In this document: positions 17,255-26,518 of the stretch, piece after piece | Layout: every line of letters begins with the position of its first letter | Numbering within the stretch: the first letter of the stretch is position 1 | Assembly (NCBI RefSeq): GCF_001713395.1 | Contig: NZ_CP016452.1 | Coordinates: 2,108,001-2,172,000 of the forward strand | Direction of reading: 5' to 3' | Source: Sinorhizobium sp. RAC02 | GTDB taxonomy: Bacteria > Pseudomonadota > Alphaproteobacteria > Rhizobiales > Rhizobiaceae | Length of the DNA stretch: 64,000 bases | The notes under the pieces: model-generated | What the model was told of the DNA's origin: nothing | Databases searched by the model: none | The model's input: only the letters and a program-made list of their open reading frames with translations | Position numbers and translations under genes: made by a program

Positions 17255-18820
17255 TCAGGCCGTCGCTTCCGTGAAGGCAGTGTAGAGCCAGTTGTTGCCG
17301 TTCGGCAGGACACCGGGCTTCAGCCACTGGCGCGCGGCGAAGGCGTTGAGGTTGTGGGTGATCCAGATAAAGGCGGCGGATTCGTCGAGCAGCTTCTGTG
17401 CTTCGATGTAGATCTTCTCGCGCTCGGCCGGATCGACCGTCACGCCGCCCTTTTCATGCAGGGCGTCGAAATTGGCATTCTTCCAGCGCTGCCAGTTCCA
17501 CTGGCCCACCTGCGCGGAGGTGAACCACTGCGTCTGGAAGCCGGGATCGAACTTGCCGTTGTACTTGATCAGCGACAGTTCAAGATCCTTGCTGGCATCG
17601 TTTTCACCCAGCGCCCAATAGGCGGCGGATTCGAGCGCCTCGATCTCGACCTCGATGCCGACTTCGGCAAGATTGGCCTGGATGATCTGGGCAATCGCTT
17701 CGTAGCGTGCATTGGCCTCGATCGTCAGCTTCGTCTTGAAGCCGCCGGAATGGCCGGCCTCGGCGAGCAGAGCCTGCGCTTTTTCCAGGTCGCGGGCATG
17801 GACCGGTGCATCCTTCCAGTAACCGAGCAGCGTCGGCGCCAGGAGCGCGTTGGCGCGCGGATAGATGCCGGAATAGGCGCCCTGCAGGATCGCGTCGATA
17901 TCGACGGCATGGCGGATCGCCTGGCGCACGCGAATGTCGTCGAACGGCGCCTTTTCGATGTTCGGGCCGAACCAGACATAATCGATGGCGGGAATTTCCG
18001 TCACGCTCGCATCCGGCAGGTCCGCGAGCGCCTTGCCGCTTTCAGGATCGATGGCGGTGAAATCGATCTCGCCCGACTGGAAGGCGATTTCCGCGGTCTT
18101 TTGCTCGCCGATCGGCTTGCCGACGATTTGCTGGAAATGCGGCTGGATCGGCCCCTTGTAGTCGGGGTTGATCTCGAGAACGAACTGTTCGCGCGGCGTC
18201 CACTCCTTCAGCACATAGGGGCCGCTGCCGATCAGCTTCGTGGCGATCGCCTTTTCGCCAAGCGCTTCGAAAGCCTTTTTCGAAAGGATGCGACCCGAGC
18301 CGTCTGCGAGCGCGATCGTATAGAGCGCCGGTACCGGGTTCTTCAGGATGATGCGGCCTTCGAGCGGGCCGGTCACCTCGACGCGATCGAGCGCGGACCA
18401 GTCCTTGGCGTAGGTGACAGGCTTGCCTTCGGCATCCGGCTTGATGAAGCGCTCGAAGGAGAATTTCACATCTTCCGCTGTCAGGTCGCCGTAGCCGCCG
18501 GTAAAGGCAAGGCCGCCGCGTAGCTTGAAGCGGATTTCCGTATCCGACACCTGCTCCAGCTCTTCGGCGGCATCAAGCTCCCATTCGGTCGAGCCCGGTT
18601 TGAAGGAGATCAGGCCCTGTTGAACCGACCAGATGACATTGAGATCGACGGGGCCGGAACGGTTGGCCGGATCCAGATTGGAAAGATCCTTGTCGACGCG
18701 CACGACGATCTTCGTGCGGTCCGCATTGGCAAAGGCGGGGTGAATGCCGCCGAGCGCCACGAGGGTTGCGATGGAAGCGCCGCCGACCAGCACCTGACGG
18801 CGGGTGGGGTTGAATGTCAT
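17255..18820 (-). CDS. Dpp/Opp-type ABC importer binding protein
   Basis: A 521-residue family-5 solute-binding protein with a twin-Arg-like leader (NPTRRQVLVGGASIATLVALGG) and cleavage after AFA. The body shows LEQVSDTEIRFKLRGGLAFTGG and DDIRVRQAIRHAVDIDAIL, diagnostic of peptide/nickel/glycoside binders. The ATG at 18820 follows GGAGGGA by 5 bp. First gene of a five-gene importer operon; the ligand is unknown and, from the neighbourhood, might be a sulfur-containing peptide or conjugate such as a glutathione derivative (speculation). Confidence 0.92.
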   Translation of the reverse strand: MTFNPTRRQVLVGGASIATLVALGGIHPAFANADRTKIVVRVDKDLSNLDPANRSGPVDLNVIWSVQQGLISFKPGSTEWELDAAEELEQVSDTEIRFKLRGGLAFTGGYGDLTAEDVKFSFERFIKPDAEGKPVTYAKDWSALDRVEVTGPLEGRIILKNPVPALYTIALADGSGRILSKKAFEALGEKAIATKLIGSGPYVLKEWTPREQFVLEINPDYKGPIQPHFQQIVGKPIGEQKTAEIAFQSGEIDFTAIDPESGKALADLPDASVTEIPAIDYVWFGPNIEKAPFDDIRVRQAIRHAVDIDAILQGAYSGIYPRANALLAPTLLGYWKDAPVHARDLEKAQALLAEAGHSGGFKTKLTIEANARYEAIAQIIQANLAEVGIEVEIEALESAAYWALGENDASKDLELSLIKYNGKFDPGFQTQWFTSAQVGQWNWQRWKNANFDALHEKGGVTVDPAEREKIYIEAQKLLDESAAFIWITHNLNAFAARQWLKPGVLPNGNNWLYTAFTEATA

Positions 18821-18900
18821 GGATGTCCCTCCGGTATTGAGCAACCAGCCACGAGGCGAGGAGGGTGCTCGTCAATTTGATAGAGGGGATTAGATCGAAT

Positions 18901-18921
18901 ATTCTATAAAATACATAGAAT
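18901..18921. promoter_or_regulatory. Palindrome ATTCTAT-N7-ATAGAAT upstream of importer operon
   Basis: A perfect 7-bp inverted repeat with a 7-nt spacer about 80 bp upstream of the binding-protein start. Its inner CTAT-N7-ATAG matches the palindrome at 12644-12658 exactly in spacing. Candidate operator; the rest of 18821-19065 shows no gene. Confidence 0.6.
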
Positions 18922-19065
18922 AAATATTTCACCACAACGCGGTTTTACGCAACCCGTTTTTCCTTTTTCGCCTGTCTGCTGCAAAGCCATGCGGCGCGGC
19001 ATCGGGCGCTCGGCTTTTATATTGGCGTTTGAAATTGATCGCTTTTCTCCTGCCGGAACCAGTTC

Positions 19066-20091
19066 ATGTCCAGCCGCCAGTCGCCTGATACCCTTCCTTC
19101 GCAATCCACCCTATCCGCCGCCACTCGCATCGAATGGCAAACGGTGGCGCTTGCTGTCGTGATCTATGGCGGCTTTTTTGCCGTGACATGGTTCTGGCAA
19201 TCGCTGCCAGTCGTGGCCGTGATCGGCCTCGGCGGCTGGCTGGTCGCCTGGCAGGGCTCGCTGCAGCACGAGGTCATCCACGGCCACCCCACCCGCAGCC
19301 GCGCCATAAATGACGCCATCGGCTGGCCGCCGCTCTCCCTCTGGCTGCCCTATGCGATCTATCGCGAAGGACACCTGACACATCATCGCGACGAACACCT
19401 GACCGACCCGATCGAAGATCCGGAATCCTCCTATTTCACCCAGGCGGCCTGGGAACGCATGGGCGGTATCGGTCGGCGCCTTGCCGCATGGAACACCACC
19501 TTGCTTGGACGGCTGACACTCGGCCCCCTCGTGATGATCGTGAACTTCCTCGTGCAGGAAGCGGCGGCCGTTATAAATGGCGACCGGCAGAAGGCGGCTC
19601 TCTGGGTGCGCCACGCAATCGGCATTGCCGCTGTCATGGTGTGGGTACTCGCCGTTTGCGATATGCCGCTCTGGCTCTATCTCTTCGGCTTCGTCTATGT
19701 CGGTGCAGCGCTTTCCAGGTTGCGGTCCTTTGCCGAACACCGCTACGCCGACCACCACGACGAGCGCACCGCAATCGTTGAAAACAGCCCGCTATTCGGC
19801 CTGTTGTTCCTTTACAACAATCTGCATGTGCTGCATCACAAGCGCCCTGGCATTCCATGGTACCGCATACCGCCGCTTTACCGTCGGCACAGGAGCGCGC
19901 TTATCGAGATCAACGGTGGCCTGGTCTACGATGGCTATCTCGACGTAGCCCGCCGTTTCCTGCTGAATCCGCACGATGAACCCCTTCACCCTCGCCACCA
20001 ACTGTCCGATCGTGTGACTATTGATGAAATGCCGGCGCGAGAAGAAGCGCTGTCGACTGACGCTGGATTGGCAACGGTGCTGCGTGCCTGA
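19066..20091 (+). CDS. Fatty-acid-desaturase-family di-iron membrane oxygenase (MocD-like)
   Basis: A 341-residue integral membrane protein with the three desaturase histidine clusters: HEVIHGH at 68-74, HLTHH at 103-107 with a further DEH, and HVLHH at 254-258 preceded by NN. Four hydrophobic segments flank them. This family includes lipid desaturases/hydroxylases and MocD, the oxygenase of rhizopine (3-O-methyl-scyllo-inosamine) breakdown; no ferredoxin or reductase partner of the MocE/F kind lies beside it. It stands alone between the importer operon and a decayed region. Function as desaturase versus MocD-like oxygenase cannot be settled here. Confidence 0.8.
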   Translation: MSSRQSPDTLPSQSTLSAATRIEWQTVALAVVIYGGFFAVTWFWQSLPVVAVIGLGGWLVAWQGSLQHEVIHGHPTRSRAINDAIGWPPLSLWLPYAIYREGHLTHHRDEHLTDPIEDPESSYFTQAAWERMGGIGRRLAAWNTTLLGRLTLGPLVMIVNFLVQEAAAVINGDRQKAALWVRHAIGIAAVMVWVLAVCDMPLWLYLFGFVYVGAALSRLRSFAEHRYADHHDERTAIVENSPLFGLLFLYNNLHVLHHKRPGIPWYRIPPLYRRHRSALIEINGGLVYDGYLDVARRFLLNPHDEPLHPRHQLSDRVTIDEMPAREEALSTDAGLATVLRA

Positions 20092-20182
20092 AGGCGAGAT
20101 ACATCACGGTGGTCAGGTAGCGGCGGCGTAATTCGCGCGCCTCGCTGGCGGCAACCGCTTTGAGCGTGCGGATCGCGTGGGA

Positions 20183-20420
20183 TCAGGCGATCGGGAGCGG
20201 CGGCCCATTCCGTGCGGCGGGGCCTCGGTATGTGCCACCCCCCGCTGCTTTTGCTGCATAGAGCGCGAGGTCGGCTCTCGTGAACAGTGCGGTCGGAGTC
20301 TCTCCTTCGGCAAAAGCGAACCCGATAGAGGCACTGACGGTGAAAATACGCCCGGAGTAGTTCACAGGGGGCCGTGCGGCATCAATCAAACGCTGCGCAC
20401 TACACTCGGCCGTCTGCTGA
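20183..20420 (-). pseudogene. Truncated diguanylate cyclase (GGDEF) C-terminus
   Basis: The minus strand encodes the last 75 or so residues of a GGDEF domain: SAQRLIDAARP, then FTVSASIGFAFAEGE and FTRADLALYAAKAAGGGTY, which match the strand-helix pair that ends diguanylate cyclases. The catalytic GGDEF motif and everything upstream are absent; the frame runs straight into IS3 transposase sequence. It is a remnant cut by an insertion. Confidence 0.75.
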
Positions 20421-21228
20421 CCGGCGGAAGGAGTAAAGAGGCTGGCTTCGCCGCCGGGATTGTGCTTGGCAATCTGGACGTTATGTCCGATTGCCGAATG
20501 AGGGCGATCCTCACTGTAGTATCGGCGCCAAGTCTCCAGCTTTTCGCATGAAACCACAAGAGTCAGGAACCAGTACGCGTTCAGGCATTCCGCCCGCTGC
20601 TTGCTGTTGAAGGCCGCGTTGAAGCCGTTGTCGATCGGTTTTCCGGAGCGCGAGCAGTTCAGGGTGACATTGTTGACGTAGGCCCAAAGGTCCAGATCAC
20701 GAGAGATGAATTCGTTGTCGATCGTTGATCGTCTTGTGGTAGCCGATCTTGTTGCAGACGCGTTCCGGCGTCTGGACCACATCCTCGCCACGGCAAGTGA
20801 ACCCCGCGCGGTGGCCGGGCAATAGCAGGAATGTATTTCCACGATGGTCAGAATACGCAGTTTTAGGGCTGTTGCGAGCTGGCTGTGGACAAATTTCACG
20901 CCCAGATAACGTTCGGGCCAGAGGCAACCTCGCGGTCGTCTCGCAGCTTCGCCTTCATCCGACGCTTGGGACCCTTGTTGCGCAACTGAAAGCCTAACGC
21001 GCTGTAAACCCTACGCGTCTTCTTCATGTTGATTATCCATCCGTTGCGACGCAAGTGAATATGGATGCGCTGATATCCATGGCGCACCCATGTCTCACAA
21101 ATCTCCTTTATCCGTCTTTCGAGCGCGGCCCGACCGATGCGGCGGGATTTATAGTGGCAGGTGGAAGTGTCGAACGTCAGGATTGTTCTGCATCCTGAAA
21201 ATAAGCGCTGGCCTCGTTCCGCTAGCAT
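20421..21228 (-). pseudogene. Degenerate IS3-family transposase (OrfB) remnant
   Basis: Pieces of one IS3-family integrase-type transposase lie in three minus-strand frames. The N-terminal part STCHYKSRR...RRIKEICETWVRHGYQRIH is at about 20900-21200. FVHSQLATALKLRILTIVE follows in another frame from 20899. A YRGEDVVQT-like stretch (here CRGEDVVQTPERVC) is in a third frame around 20750-20810, then FISRDLDLWAYVNNVTLNCSRSGKP and RRYYSEDRPHSAIGHN near 20480-20710. At least three frameshifts are needed, so it is inactive. Its C-terminal end fuses to the GGDEF remnant. No intact inverted repeats were identified. Confidence 0.8.
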
Positions 21229-21475
21229 TGCAAATCAGATCCAGCGCCTTCACCCAACACCTCGACCTATGCAAAAGGCGGAATAAGCTTTCCGTGGAAA
21301 ACTTATTACGTGGTGCGAGCAGAAGCGTAAAATGTTCCTCTACCGTATTCCAATCCTCCAAATAAAGGGGGGATTTGAACCGCCGACCCGCAGTTTTGGC
21401 ACAGTAGCCAGATCGTGAATATCCAATCCAGTTCATCAGTTGGCCAGCCTCGTTCGGCGAAGTGATGAGAGATAT
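21229..21475. other. Gene-free decayed stretch with tRNA-like T-arm
   Basis: No convincing gene. On the minus strand around 21369-21385 a GGCGG-TTCAAAT-CCCCC segment imitates a tRNA T-arm with 4 of 5 stem pairs, but no anticodon or D arm could be assembled. It may be debris of an integration site or chance. Confidence 0.3.
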
Positions 21476-22282
21476 TTATAGAGCCGCATTTGCATGGGGC
21501 AGGCTGTCATAGGCGCCCCAGACCGCCTGGTCGAAGTTGATGATAGCGCCGGTCATCAAGCCGGATTCCTCCGATGCGAGGAATGCGATTGCGCGGGCAA
21601 CTTCATTCGGATCGATCAGGCGGCCATTGGGTTGGGCGATGACGGCCTTCTCGAGCCAGTCGGCCGGCTGGCCATCTAGTTCGCGCTGCGTCCTGTCCTC
21701 GCCTTCGGACGCCATCCAGCCAATGTTGAGGCTGTTTACGCGGATGCGGTTTCTGAGGGCGGCGTAGGCGGTGTTGCGGGTCAGCGTATCCAGCGCGCCC
21801 TTGGAGGCACTGTAGGCGGCGAGGAACGGTTGTCCGCCCATCGAGGACATGGTCGAGATGTTGACGATCGTTCCCGCAATGCTGTCGCGCTTGAAAAGCT
21901 CGATCGCGCTTTGCATGAGGAAGAACGGTGCCCGGGTGTTGACCGCGAACAGCTGATCGAAGAGTTCCGGACTGGTGTTGAGGATCGTGCCGCGATTTGT
22001 CATGCCGGCAGCATTGACCAGGCTGTCGAGCCGGCCGAATGTCTTGTCGGCCGCGGCGATGACGGCCTTGCAGTCGTTCACATCAGACAGATCGGCTTTG
22101 ACGAAGACGGTTTTCGCGCCAAGGGCTTCAAGTTGGGCCGCCTGCGCCGCGCCTTTTTCTTCTGATCGCCCGCAAATGACCAGCCCCTTCGCGCCGCGTT
22201 CGGCAAGAAGCTTTGCGGTTGCAGCACCGAGGCCCTGCGTGCCGCCGGTCACGACGACGATCTTGTTTTCGAACTGTGCCAT
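21476..22282 (-). CDS. SDR-family NAD(P)-dependent oxidoreductase
   Basis: A 268-residue classical short-chain dehydrogenase: cofactor motif TGGTQGLG near residue 12, NAAG near 90 and catalytic YSASK near 160 with an upstream Ser. The ATG at 22282 follows GAGGAAATCC. It is the last gene of the minus-strand unit iolD - TIM barrel - Gfo/Idh - SDR, so it probably oxidises a cyclitol or sugar hydroxyl in the same route (inference). The C-terminus is slightly extended relative to the 250-residue norm. Confidence 0.9.
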   Translation of the reverse strand: MAQFENKIVVVTGGTQGLGAATAKLLAERGAKGLVICGRSEEKGAAQAAQLEALGAKTVFVKADLSDVNDCKAVIAAADKTFGRLDSLVNAAGMTNRGTILNTSPELFDQLFAVNTRAPFFLMQSAIELFKRDSIAGTIVNISTMSSMGGQPFLAAYSASKGALDTLTRNTAYAALRNRIRVNSLNIGWMASEGEDRTQRELDGQPADWLEKAVIAQPNGRLIDPNEVARAIAFLASEESGLMTGAIINFDQAVWGAYDSLPHANAAL

Positions 22283-22341
22283 TTGGATTTCCTCTCGGGT
22301 GCTTGCGCGTTGTTCTTGCCGTCCGATTCGTCCCGTGCGCC

Positions 22342-23517
22342 CTAAGCGAACTGCAACGACAGCCATCCGCCATTGTGTTTCTCGTGGCTGTCGACGACGG
22401 TGTCGACGAAGGCCACGCCTTTGAGCCCGTCATAGGAGGAAGGGATCCCTTCGCCGAAAGACCCGGCCGAGGCTCCGCTTTCCCTGGCCCGGATGACGGC
22501 AGCGAAGCCGGAATAGAGGTTCGTGAAGGCTTCGATATAACCTTCGGGATGGCCGGGCGGTGTGCGGGTTCGAGCGCGCGCGCCATCGGTGAGATCGTCG
22601 CGACCACGCTTGATCGTTTCCGGGGCGCCGAAGAGCCCCGTGAAGATCAGCTCATTCGGCTGTTCCTGATGCCAGGCGAGGCTGCCCTTTTCACCGAAGA
22701 CCCGCAGCCGCAGGCCATTCGACTGACCAATCGCGACTTGCGAAGACCATAGAAGGCCGCGCGCGCCGCCTTCATAGCGGATCATCACGTGGGCGTTGTC
22801 ATCGAGCGCGCGGCCCTCGACAAATGTTGCAAGGTCGGCGGCGATGGCCTCCGCCTTCAATCCGGTTACGAAACCTGCGAGATGATAGGCATGCGTGCCG
22901 ATGTCGCCGATCGAGCCGCCACGTCCGTTCTTCTTCGGGTCCGTGCGCCAGGCCGCCTGCTGGTTTCCTTGAAGCTCGATGCCGGTCGCCATCCACTCCA
23001 ATGGATATTCGACCTGCACCACGCGGATCTTGCCGAGGTCTCCGCGTGCAACCATTGCCCGTGCCTCATGGATCATCGGGTAGCCGCTATATGTATAGGT
23101 CACCCCAAGGAAACGCCCCGTCGCCTGCGCGAGGTCATGGAGCGCGATCGCATCCTCGACGGTTGTGGTCATGGGCTTTTCGCAAATGACGTCGAACCCC
23201 GCTTCGAGAAACGCCTTGGCGATCGGAAAGTGCGTGTGGTTGGGCGTGCAGATCGCCACCACATCGATCCGGTCGTCGCGTGCGCGCTCTCCCGCCACCA
23301 TGGCGAGATAGTCGCCATAGGAGCGGTCTCGATCGATGAAGTTCTTCGCGGCGAAGCTGTAGCCTCGTTCGGCGTCGACATCGAACGCACCTGCCACGAG
23401 GTCATAGTGGTTATCTAGGCGGGCGGCGAAGCGGTGGATGCCGCCGATATAGGCGCCCTCGCCGCCACCGACCATGCCGAGGCGAAGACGACGGTTGGAC
23501 AGGTTTGTATTCGACAC
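22342..23517 (-). CDS. Gfo/Idh/MocA-family dehydrogenase
   Basis: A 391-residue NAD(P)-dependent dehydrogenase: Rossmann motif GMVGGGEGAYIG near residue 14, catalytic CEKP segment near 110, SIGDIGTHAYHLAGF in the C-terminal lobe and a GHPEGYIEAFTNLY stretch. The subtype, with WRTDPKKNGRGG, is common beside inositol genes. A GTG start at 23517 is preferred because AAGGA lies 8 bp upstream; a TTG at 23523 is the alternative. It lies 11 bp after the TIM-barrel gene and 59 bp before the SDR. Likely oxidises a ring hydroxyl of a cyclitol or sugar; exact substrate unknown. Confidence 0.9.
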   Translation of the reverse strand: MSNTNLSNRRLRLGMVGGGEGAYIGGIHRFAARLDNHYDLVAGAFDVDAERGYSFAAKNFIDRDRSYGDYLAMVAGERARDDRIDVVAICTPNHTHFPIAKAFLEAGFDVICEKPMTTTVEDAIALHDLAQATGRFLGVTYTYSGYPMIHEARAMVARGDLGKIRVVQVEYPLEWMATGIELQGNQQAAWRTDPKKNGRGGSIGDIGTHAYHLAGFVTGLKAEAIAADLATFVEGRALDDNAHVMIRYEGGARGLLWSSQVAIGQSNGLRLRVFGEKGSLAWHQEQPNELIFTGLFGAPETIKRGRDDLTDGARARTRTPPGHPEGYIEAFTNLYSGFAAVIRARESGASAGSFGEGIPSSYDGLKGVAFVDTVVDSHEKHNGGWLSLQFA

Positions 23518-23528
23518 GGCCAAGGTCC

Positions 23529-24581
23529 TTAGATCCCGAGGATTTCATTGTTGACGGATCGGTCTGCACCGGACTTCACGAAGTCATCGAAGGCGCGATC
23601 CGAGACCTGAATGATATGGTCGCGAATGAAGCGCGCGCCCTCGGCCGCGCCGTCTTCCGAGTTCTTCAGGCAGCATTCCCATTCGAGCACGGCCCATCCA
23701 TCAAAACCGTAACCCGTGAGTTTCGAGAAAATCGCGCCGAAATCGACCTGTCCGTCCCCGGGCGAACGGAAGCGACCGGCACGGCTGACCCACGGCTGAT
23801 ACCCGCCATAAGCGCCGGTTTTGCCCGTTGGCCGGAACTCCGCATCCTTGACGTGGAAGGTCTTGATGCGCTGGTGGTAGTGATCGATATAGGCGAGGTA
23901 GTCGATCGACTGAAGCACCAGATGGCTTGGGTCGTACATGATGTTGCAGCGCGCATGGTTGTCGACGCGCTCCAGAAACATCTCGAAGGTCAGGCCGTCA
24001 TGCAGGTCTTCGGTCGGGTGAATTTCGTAGCAGACGTCGACGCCCTCGTGGTCGAAAGCATCGAGGATCGGGCGCCAGCGGCGCGCCAGTTCATCGAAGC
24101 CGTCGGAAATCAGCCCGTCCGGCCATTGCGGATAGGGGTAGAAATAGGGCCACAGAAGTGTTCCGCTAAACGTCGTATGGCGGTCGAGACCGAACCTGCG
24201 CGAGGCCTTGGCCGCGCAGAGCAACTGGTTGACGGCCCATTCCTGGCGGGCCACTGGGTCACGGTGGACCTTGGCCGGCGCGAAGGAATCGGCCGGCAGG
24301 TTGAAGGACGGGTGGAGAGCGACGAGCTGCCCTTGCAGGTGACTGGCGAGGTCCGTCACGACGAGGCCATGCTCGCCGAGCGTTCCCTTCATCTCATCGA
24401 CATAAGCCTGGCTGTCCGCCGCGCGTTCGAGATCGATCACCCGGCTGTCCCACGTGGGGATCTGCACACCCTTGAACCCCTTGTCGGCGGCCCAGCCGGC
24501 CAGCCCCTTCAGCGAGTTGAACGGCGCATCATCGCCGGCAAATTGCGCGAGAAACACGCCGGGACCCTTGATGGTTCTCAT
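23529..24581 (-). CDS. Sugar phosphate isomerase/epimerase-type TIM-barrel protein
   Basis: A 350-residue xylose-isomerase-like TIM barrel. Metal-binding elements visible are CYEIHPTEDLHDG (Glu, His) near residue 185, CNIMYDPSHLVLQ near 218, TFHVKDAEF near 250 and a C-terminal WAVLEWECCLK glutamate. These enzymes isomerise, epimerise or dehydrate keto-sugars and inososes using a divalent metal. It lies 45 bp downstream of iolD and before a dehydrogenase, which suggests an inosose or keto-sugar intermediate as substrate. Confidence 0.9.
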   Translation of the reverse strand: MRTIKGPGVFLAQFAGDDAPFNSLKGLAGWAADKGFKGVQIPTWDSRVIDLERAADSQAYVDEMKGTLGEHGLVVTDLASHLQGQLVALHPSFNLPADSFAPAKVHRDPVARQEWAVNQLLCAAKASRRFGLDRHTTFSGTLLWPYFYPYPQWPDGLISDGFDELARRWRPILDAFDHEGVDVCYEIHPTEDLHDGLTFEMFLERVDNHARCNIMYDPSHLVLQSIDYLAYIDHYHQRIKTFHVKDAEFRPTGKTGAYGGYQPWVSRAGRFRSPGDGQVDFGAIFSKLTGYGFDGWAVLEWECCLKNSEDGAAEGARFIRDHIIQVSDRAFDDFVKSGADRSVNNEILGI

Positions 24582-24626
24582 GCTTGTCGTCCTTCAGATG
24601 AGTATGGTGCCGAGGTCGTGCCGCGA

Positions 24627-26468
24627 TCAGACGCCGACGCGCTGGTTCTTGCGGCCTTCCTGCTGGTCTTTCGCCGCGGCATTGACCTCCGCCCGCTCGC
24701 TGACCTGCGGCACGCCGACATCCCACCAGGCATCGCCCGGGGTCCAGGTGAAGGCATCGGAGACGATCGTCAGCACGGTCGTGCGGTCCGTCGTCTGCGC
24801 CCATTCGACCGCATCGCCGAGATCGGCAAGACTGTCGACATGCCGGGTGAGCGCGCCCATCGCTTCGGCATGTTTGCCGAAATCGACCGCGAAGGGCTCC
24901 TTGACGCGGCAATCCTTGATGAGATTGTTGAACGAGGCGCCGCCCTTGGCGTTCTGCAACCGGTTGATGACGGCGTAGCCGCCGTTGTCGCAGACGATGA
25001 GGATCATCTTGTGGCCGGAGAGAACGGTCGAATAGATGTCCGAATTCATCATCATGTAGGTGCCGTCGCCGATCATGACGATCGGCGTGCGCGTGGGATC
25101 GGCCATGGCAGCACCCCAGCCGGCGGCGATTTCGTAGCCCATGCAGGAGAAGCCGAATTCGCAATCGAAGGTGTTCGGCGCCTTGACGCGCCAGTTCTTC
25201 ATCACCTCACCCGGCAGGCCGCCGGCAGCAGTGATGATGAGGTCGCGGTCGTTCGCCTTGGAATTGACGATGCCGACCACCTGCGCATAGGTCGGAACCG
25301 GCGCGTTCGTCGGTTTCTGGTAGCCGTCGAGGGCATCGTTCCACCTGGCGAATTCGAGCCTGCCCTTTTCCGTCCAGCCTGTATCGGCCTTGTAGTCGCC
25401 GATGGCGGCCTCAAGTTCGCCGACCGTTTCCAACGCGTCGCCAACCACGGCGACGGCGCGATGCTTGTTGGCATCCCAGCGCGCCGCATTGATCGAGACG
25501 AACCGGGCGTCGGGCGAGAAGGCCGTCCAGGAGCCGGTCGTGAAGTCCATGAGGCGTGTGCCGACCGCCAGAATCACATCGGCCTCACCGGCAAGCGCAT
25601 TGGCCGAAGTGGAGCCGACAATGCCGATCGGGCCGACATGGGCCGGATGGTCGTGGGTGACGGTGCCCTTGCCGGCAATGGTCTCGCAAAGCGGGATGCC
25701 GTGCTTTTCCGCAAAGTCGGCCAGCGCTGTTTCCGCACCGGAATAGCGCACGCCGCCGCCGGAGATGATCAGCGGGCGCTTGGCTGCCTTCAGTACGCGG
25801 ATCGCTTCCGCAAGGCTGTCGCGATCGGGCCGCGGGCGCGGCACCCTGTGCACGGTCGGCGTGAAGAAGCTTTCCGGATAGTCCCAGGCGATCTCCTGCA
25901 CATCCTGCGGCAAGCCGAGGAAGGCCGGGCCACAATCGGCGGGGTCCAGCATCACGGCAACCGCCTGCGGCAGCGAGGAGAGGATCTGTTCGGGATGGGT
26001 GATGCGATCCCAGTAGCGCGTCACGGCCTTGAAGGCATCGTTGACGGTGATGGTCGGATTGCCGAAATGCTCGACCTGCTGCATCACCGGATCGGGGCGG
26101 CGGTTGACGAAGCTGTCACCGGCGAGAAGCAGGATGGGAAGGCGATTGGTGTGCGCCACGCCCGCAGCCGTCACCATGTTCAGCGCACCCGGACCGATGG
26201 AGCTGCACGCGACCATGATCTGGCGCCGGCGCGTCGCCTTGGCAAAACCGATCGCGGCCAGCGCCATAGACTGCTCGTTCTGGCCACGCCAGGTCGGCAG
26301 CGTATCCTGGACCGCCTCCAGCGCCTCCGACAGGCAGGTGACGTTGCCATGACCGAAAATAGCGAAGACGCCCGGGAAAAGCGGCTCGCGTCGGCCGTCG
26401 ATTTCAGTAAACTGGTTGCAGAGATAGCGGACCAGGGCCTGCGCCATGGTGAGACGAACGGTACCCAT
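24627..26468 (-). CDS. iolD: Trihydroxycyclohexane-1,2-dione acylhydrolase (ThDP enzyme)
   Basis: A 613-residue thiamin-diphosphate enzyme matching IolD over its length. The activating glutamate is E65 in RGQNEQSM; the ThDP/Mg motif GDGTYMMMNSD...NGG is near residue 465. IolD opens the cyclitol ring of trihydroxycyclohexane-dione to 5-deoxyglucuronate in myo-inositol breakdown. Its own promoter (TTGCAA - 17 bp - TAATAA) and an operator-like site lie in the 92-bp gap upstream. iolE and iolG are in the window but iolB/iolC/iolA are not, so those steps must be encoded elsewhere or replaced. Confidence 0.95.
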   Translation of the reverse strand: MGTVRLTMAQALVRYLCNQFTEIDGRREPLFPGVFAIFGHGNVTCLSEALEAVQDTLPTWRGQNEQSMALAAIGFAKATRRRQIMVACSSIGPGALNMVTAAGVAHTNRLPILLLAGDSFVNRRPDPVMQQVEHFGNPTITVNDAFKAVTRYWDRITHPEQILSSLPQAVAVMLDPADCGPAFLGLPQDVQEIAWDYPESFFTPTVHRVPRPRPDRDSLAEAIRVLKAAKRPLIISGGGVRYSGAETALADFAEKHGIPLCETIAGKGTVTHDHPAHVGPIGIVGSTSANALAGEADVILAVGTRLMDFTTGSWTAFSPDARFVSINAARWDANKHRAVAVVGDALETVGELEAAIGDYKADTGWTEKGRLEFARWNDALDGYQKPTNAPVPTYAQVVGIVNSKANDRDLIITAAGGLPGEVMKNWRVKAPNTFDCEFGFSCMGYEIAAGWGAAMADPTRTPIVMIGDGTYMMMNSDIYSTVLSGHKMILIVCDNGGYAVINRLQNAKGGASFNNLIKDCRVKEPFAVDFGKHAEAMGALTRHVDSLADLGDAVEWAQTTDRTTVLTIVSDAFTWTPGDAWWDVGVPQVSERAEVNAAAKDQQEGRKNQRVGV

Positions 26469-26518
26469 TTAAAAACCTCCCTGAGCCGGCATTGCCGCGC
26501 CAGCCCTCTTCGCAGAAC

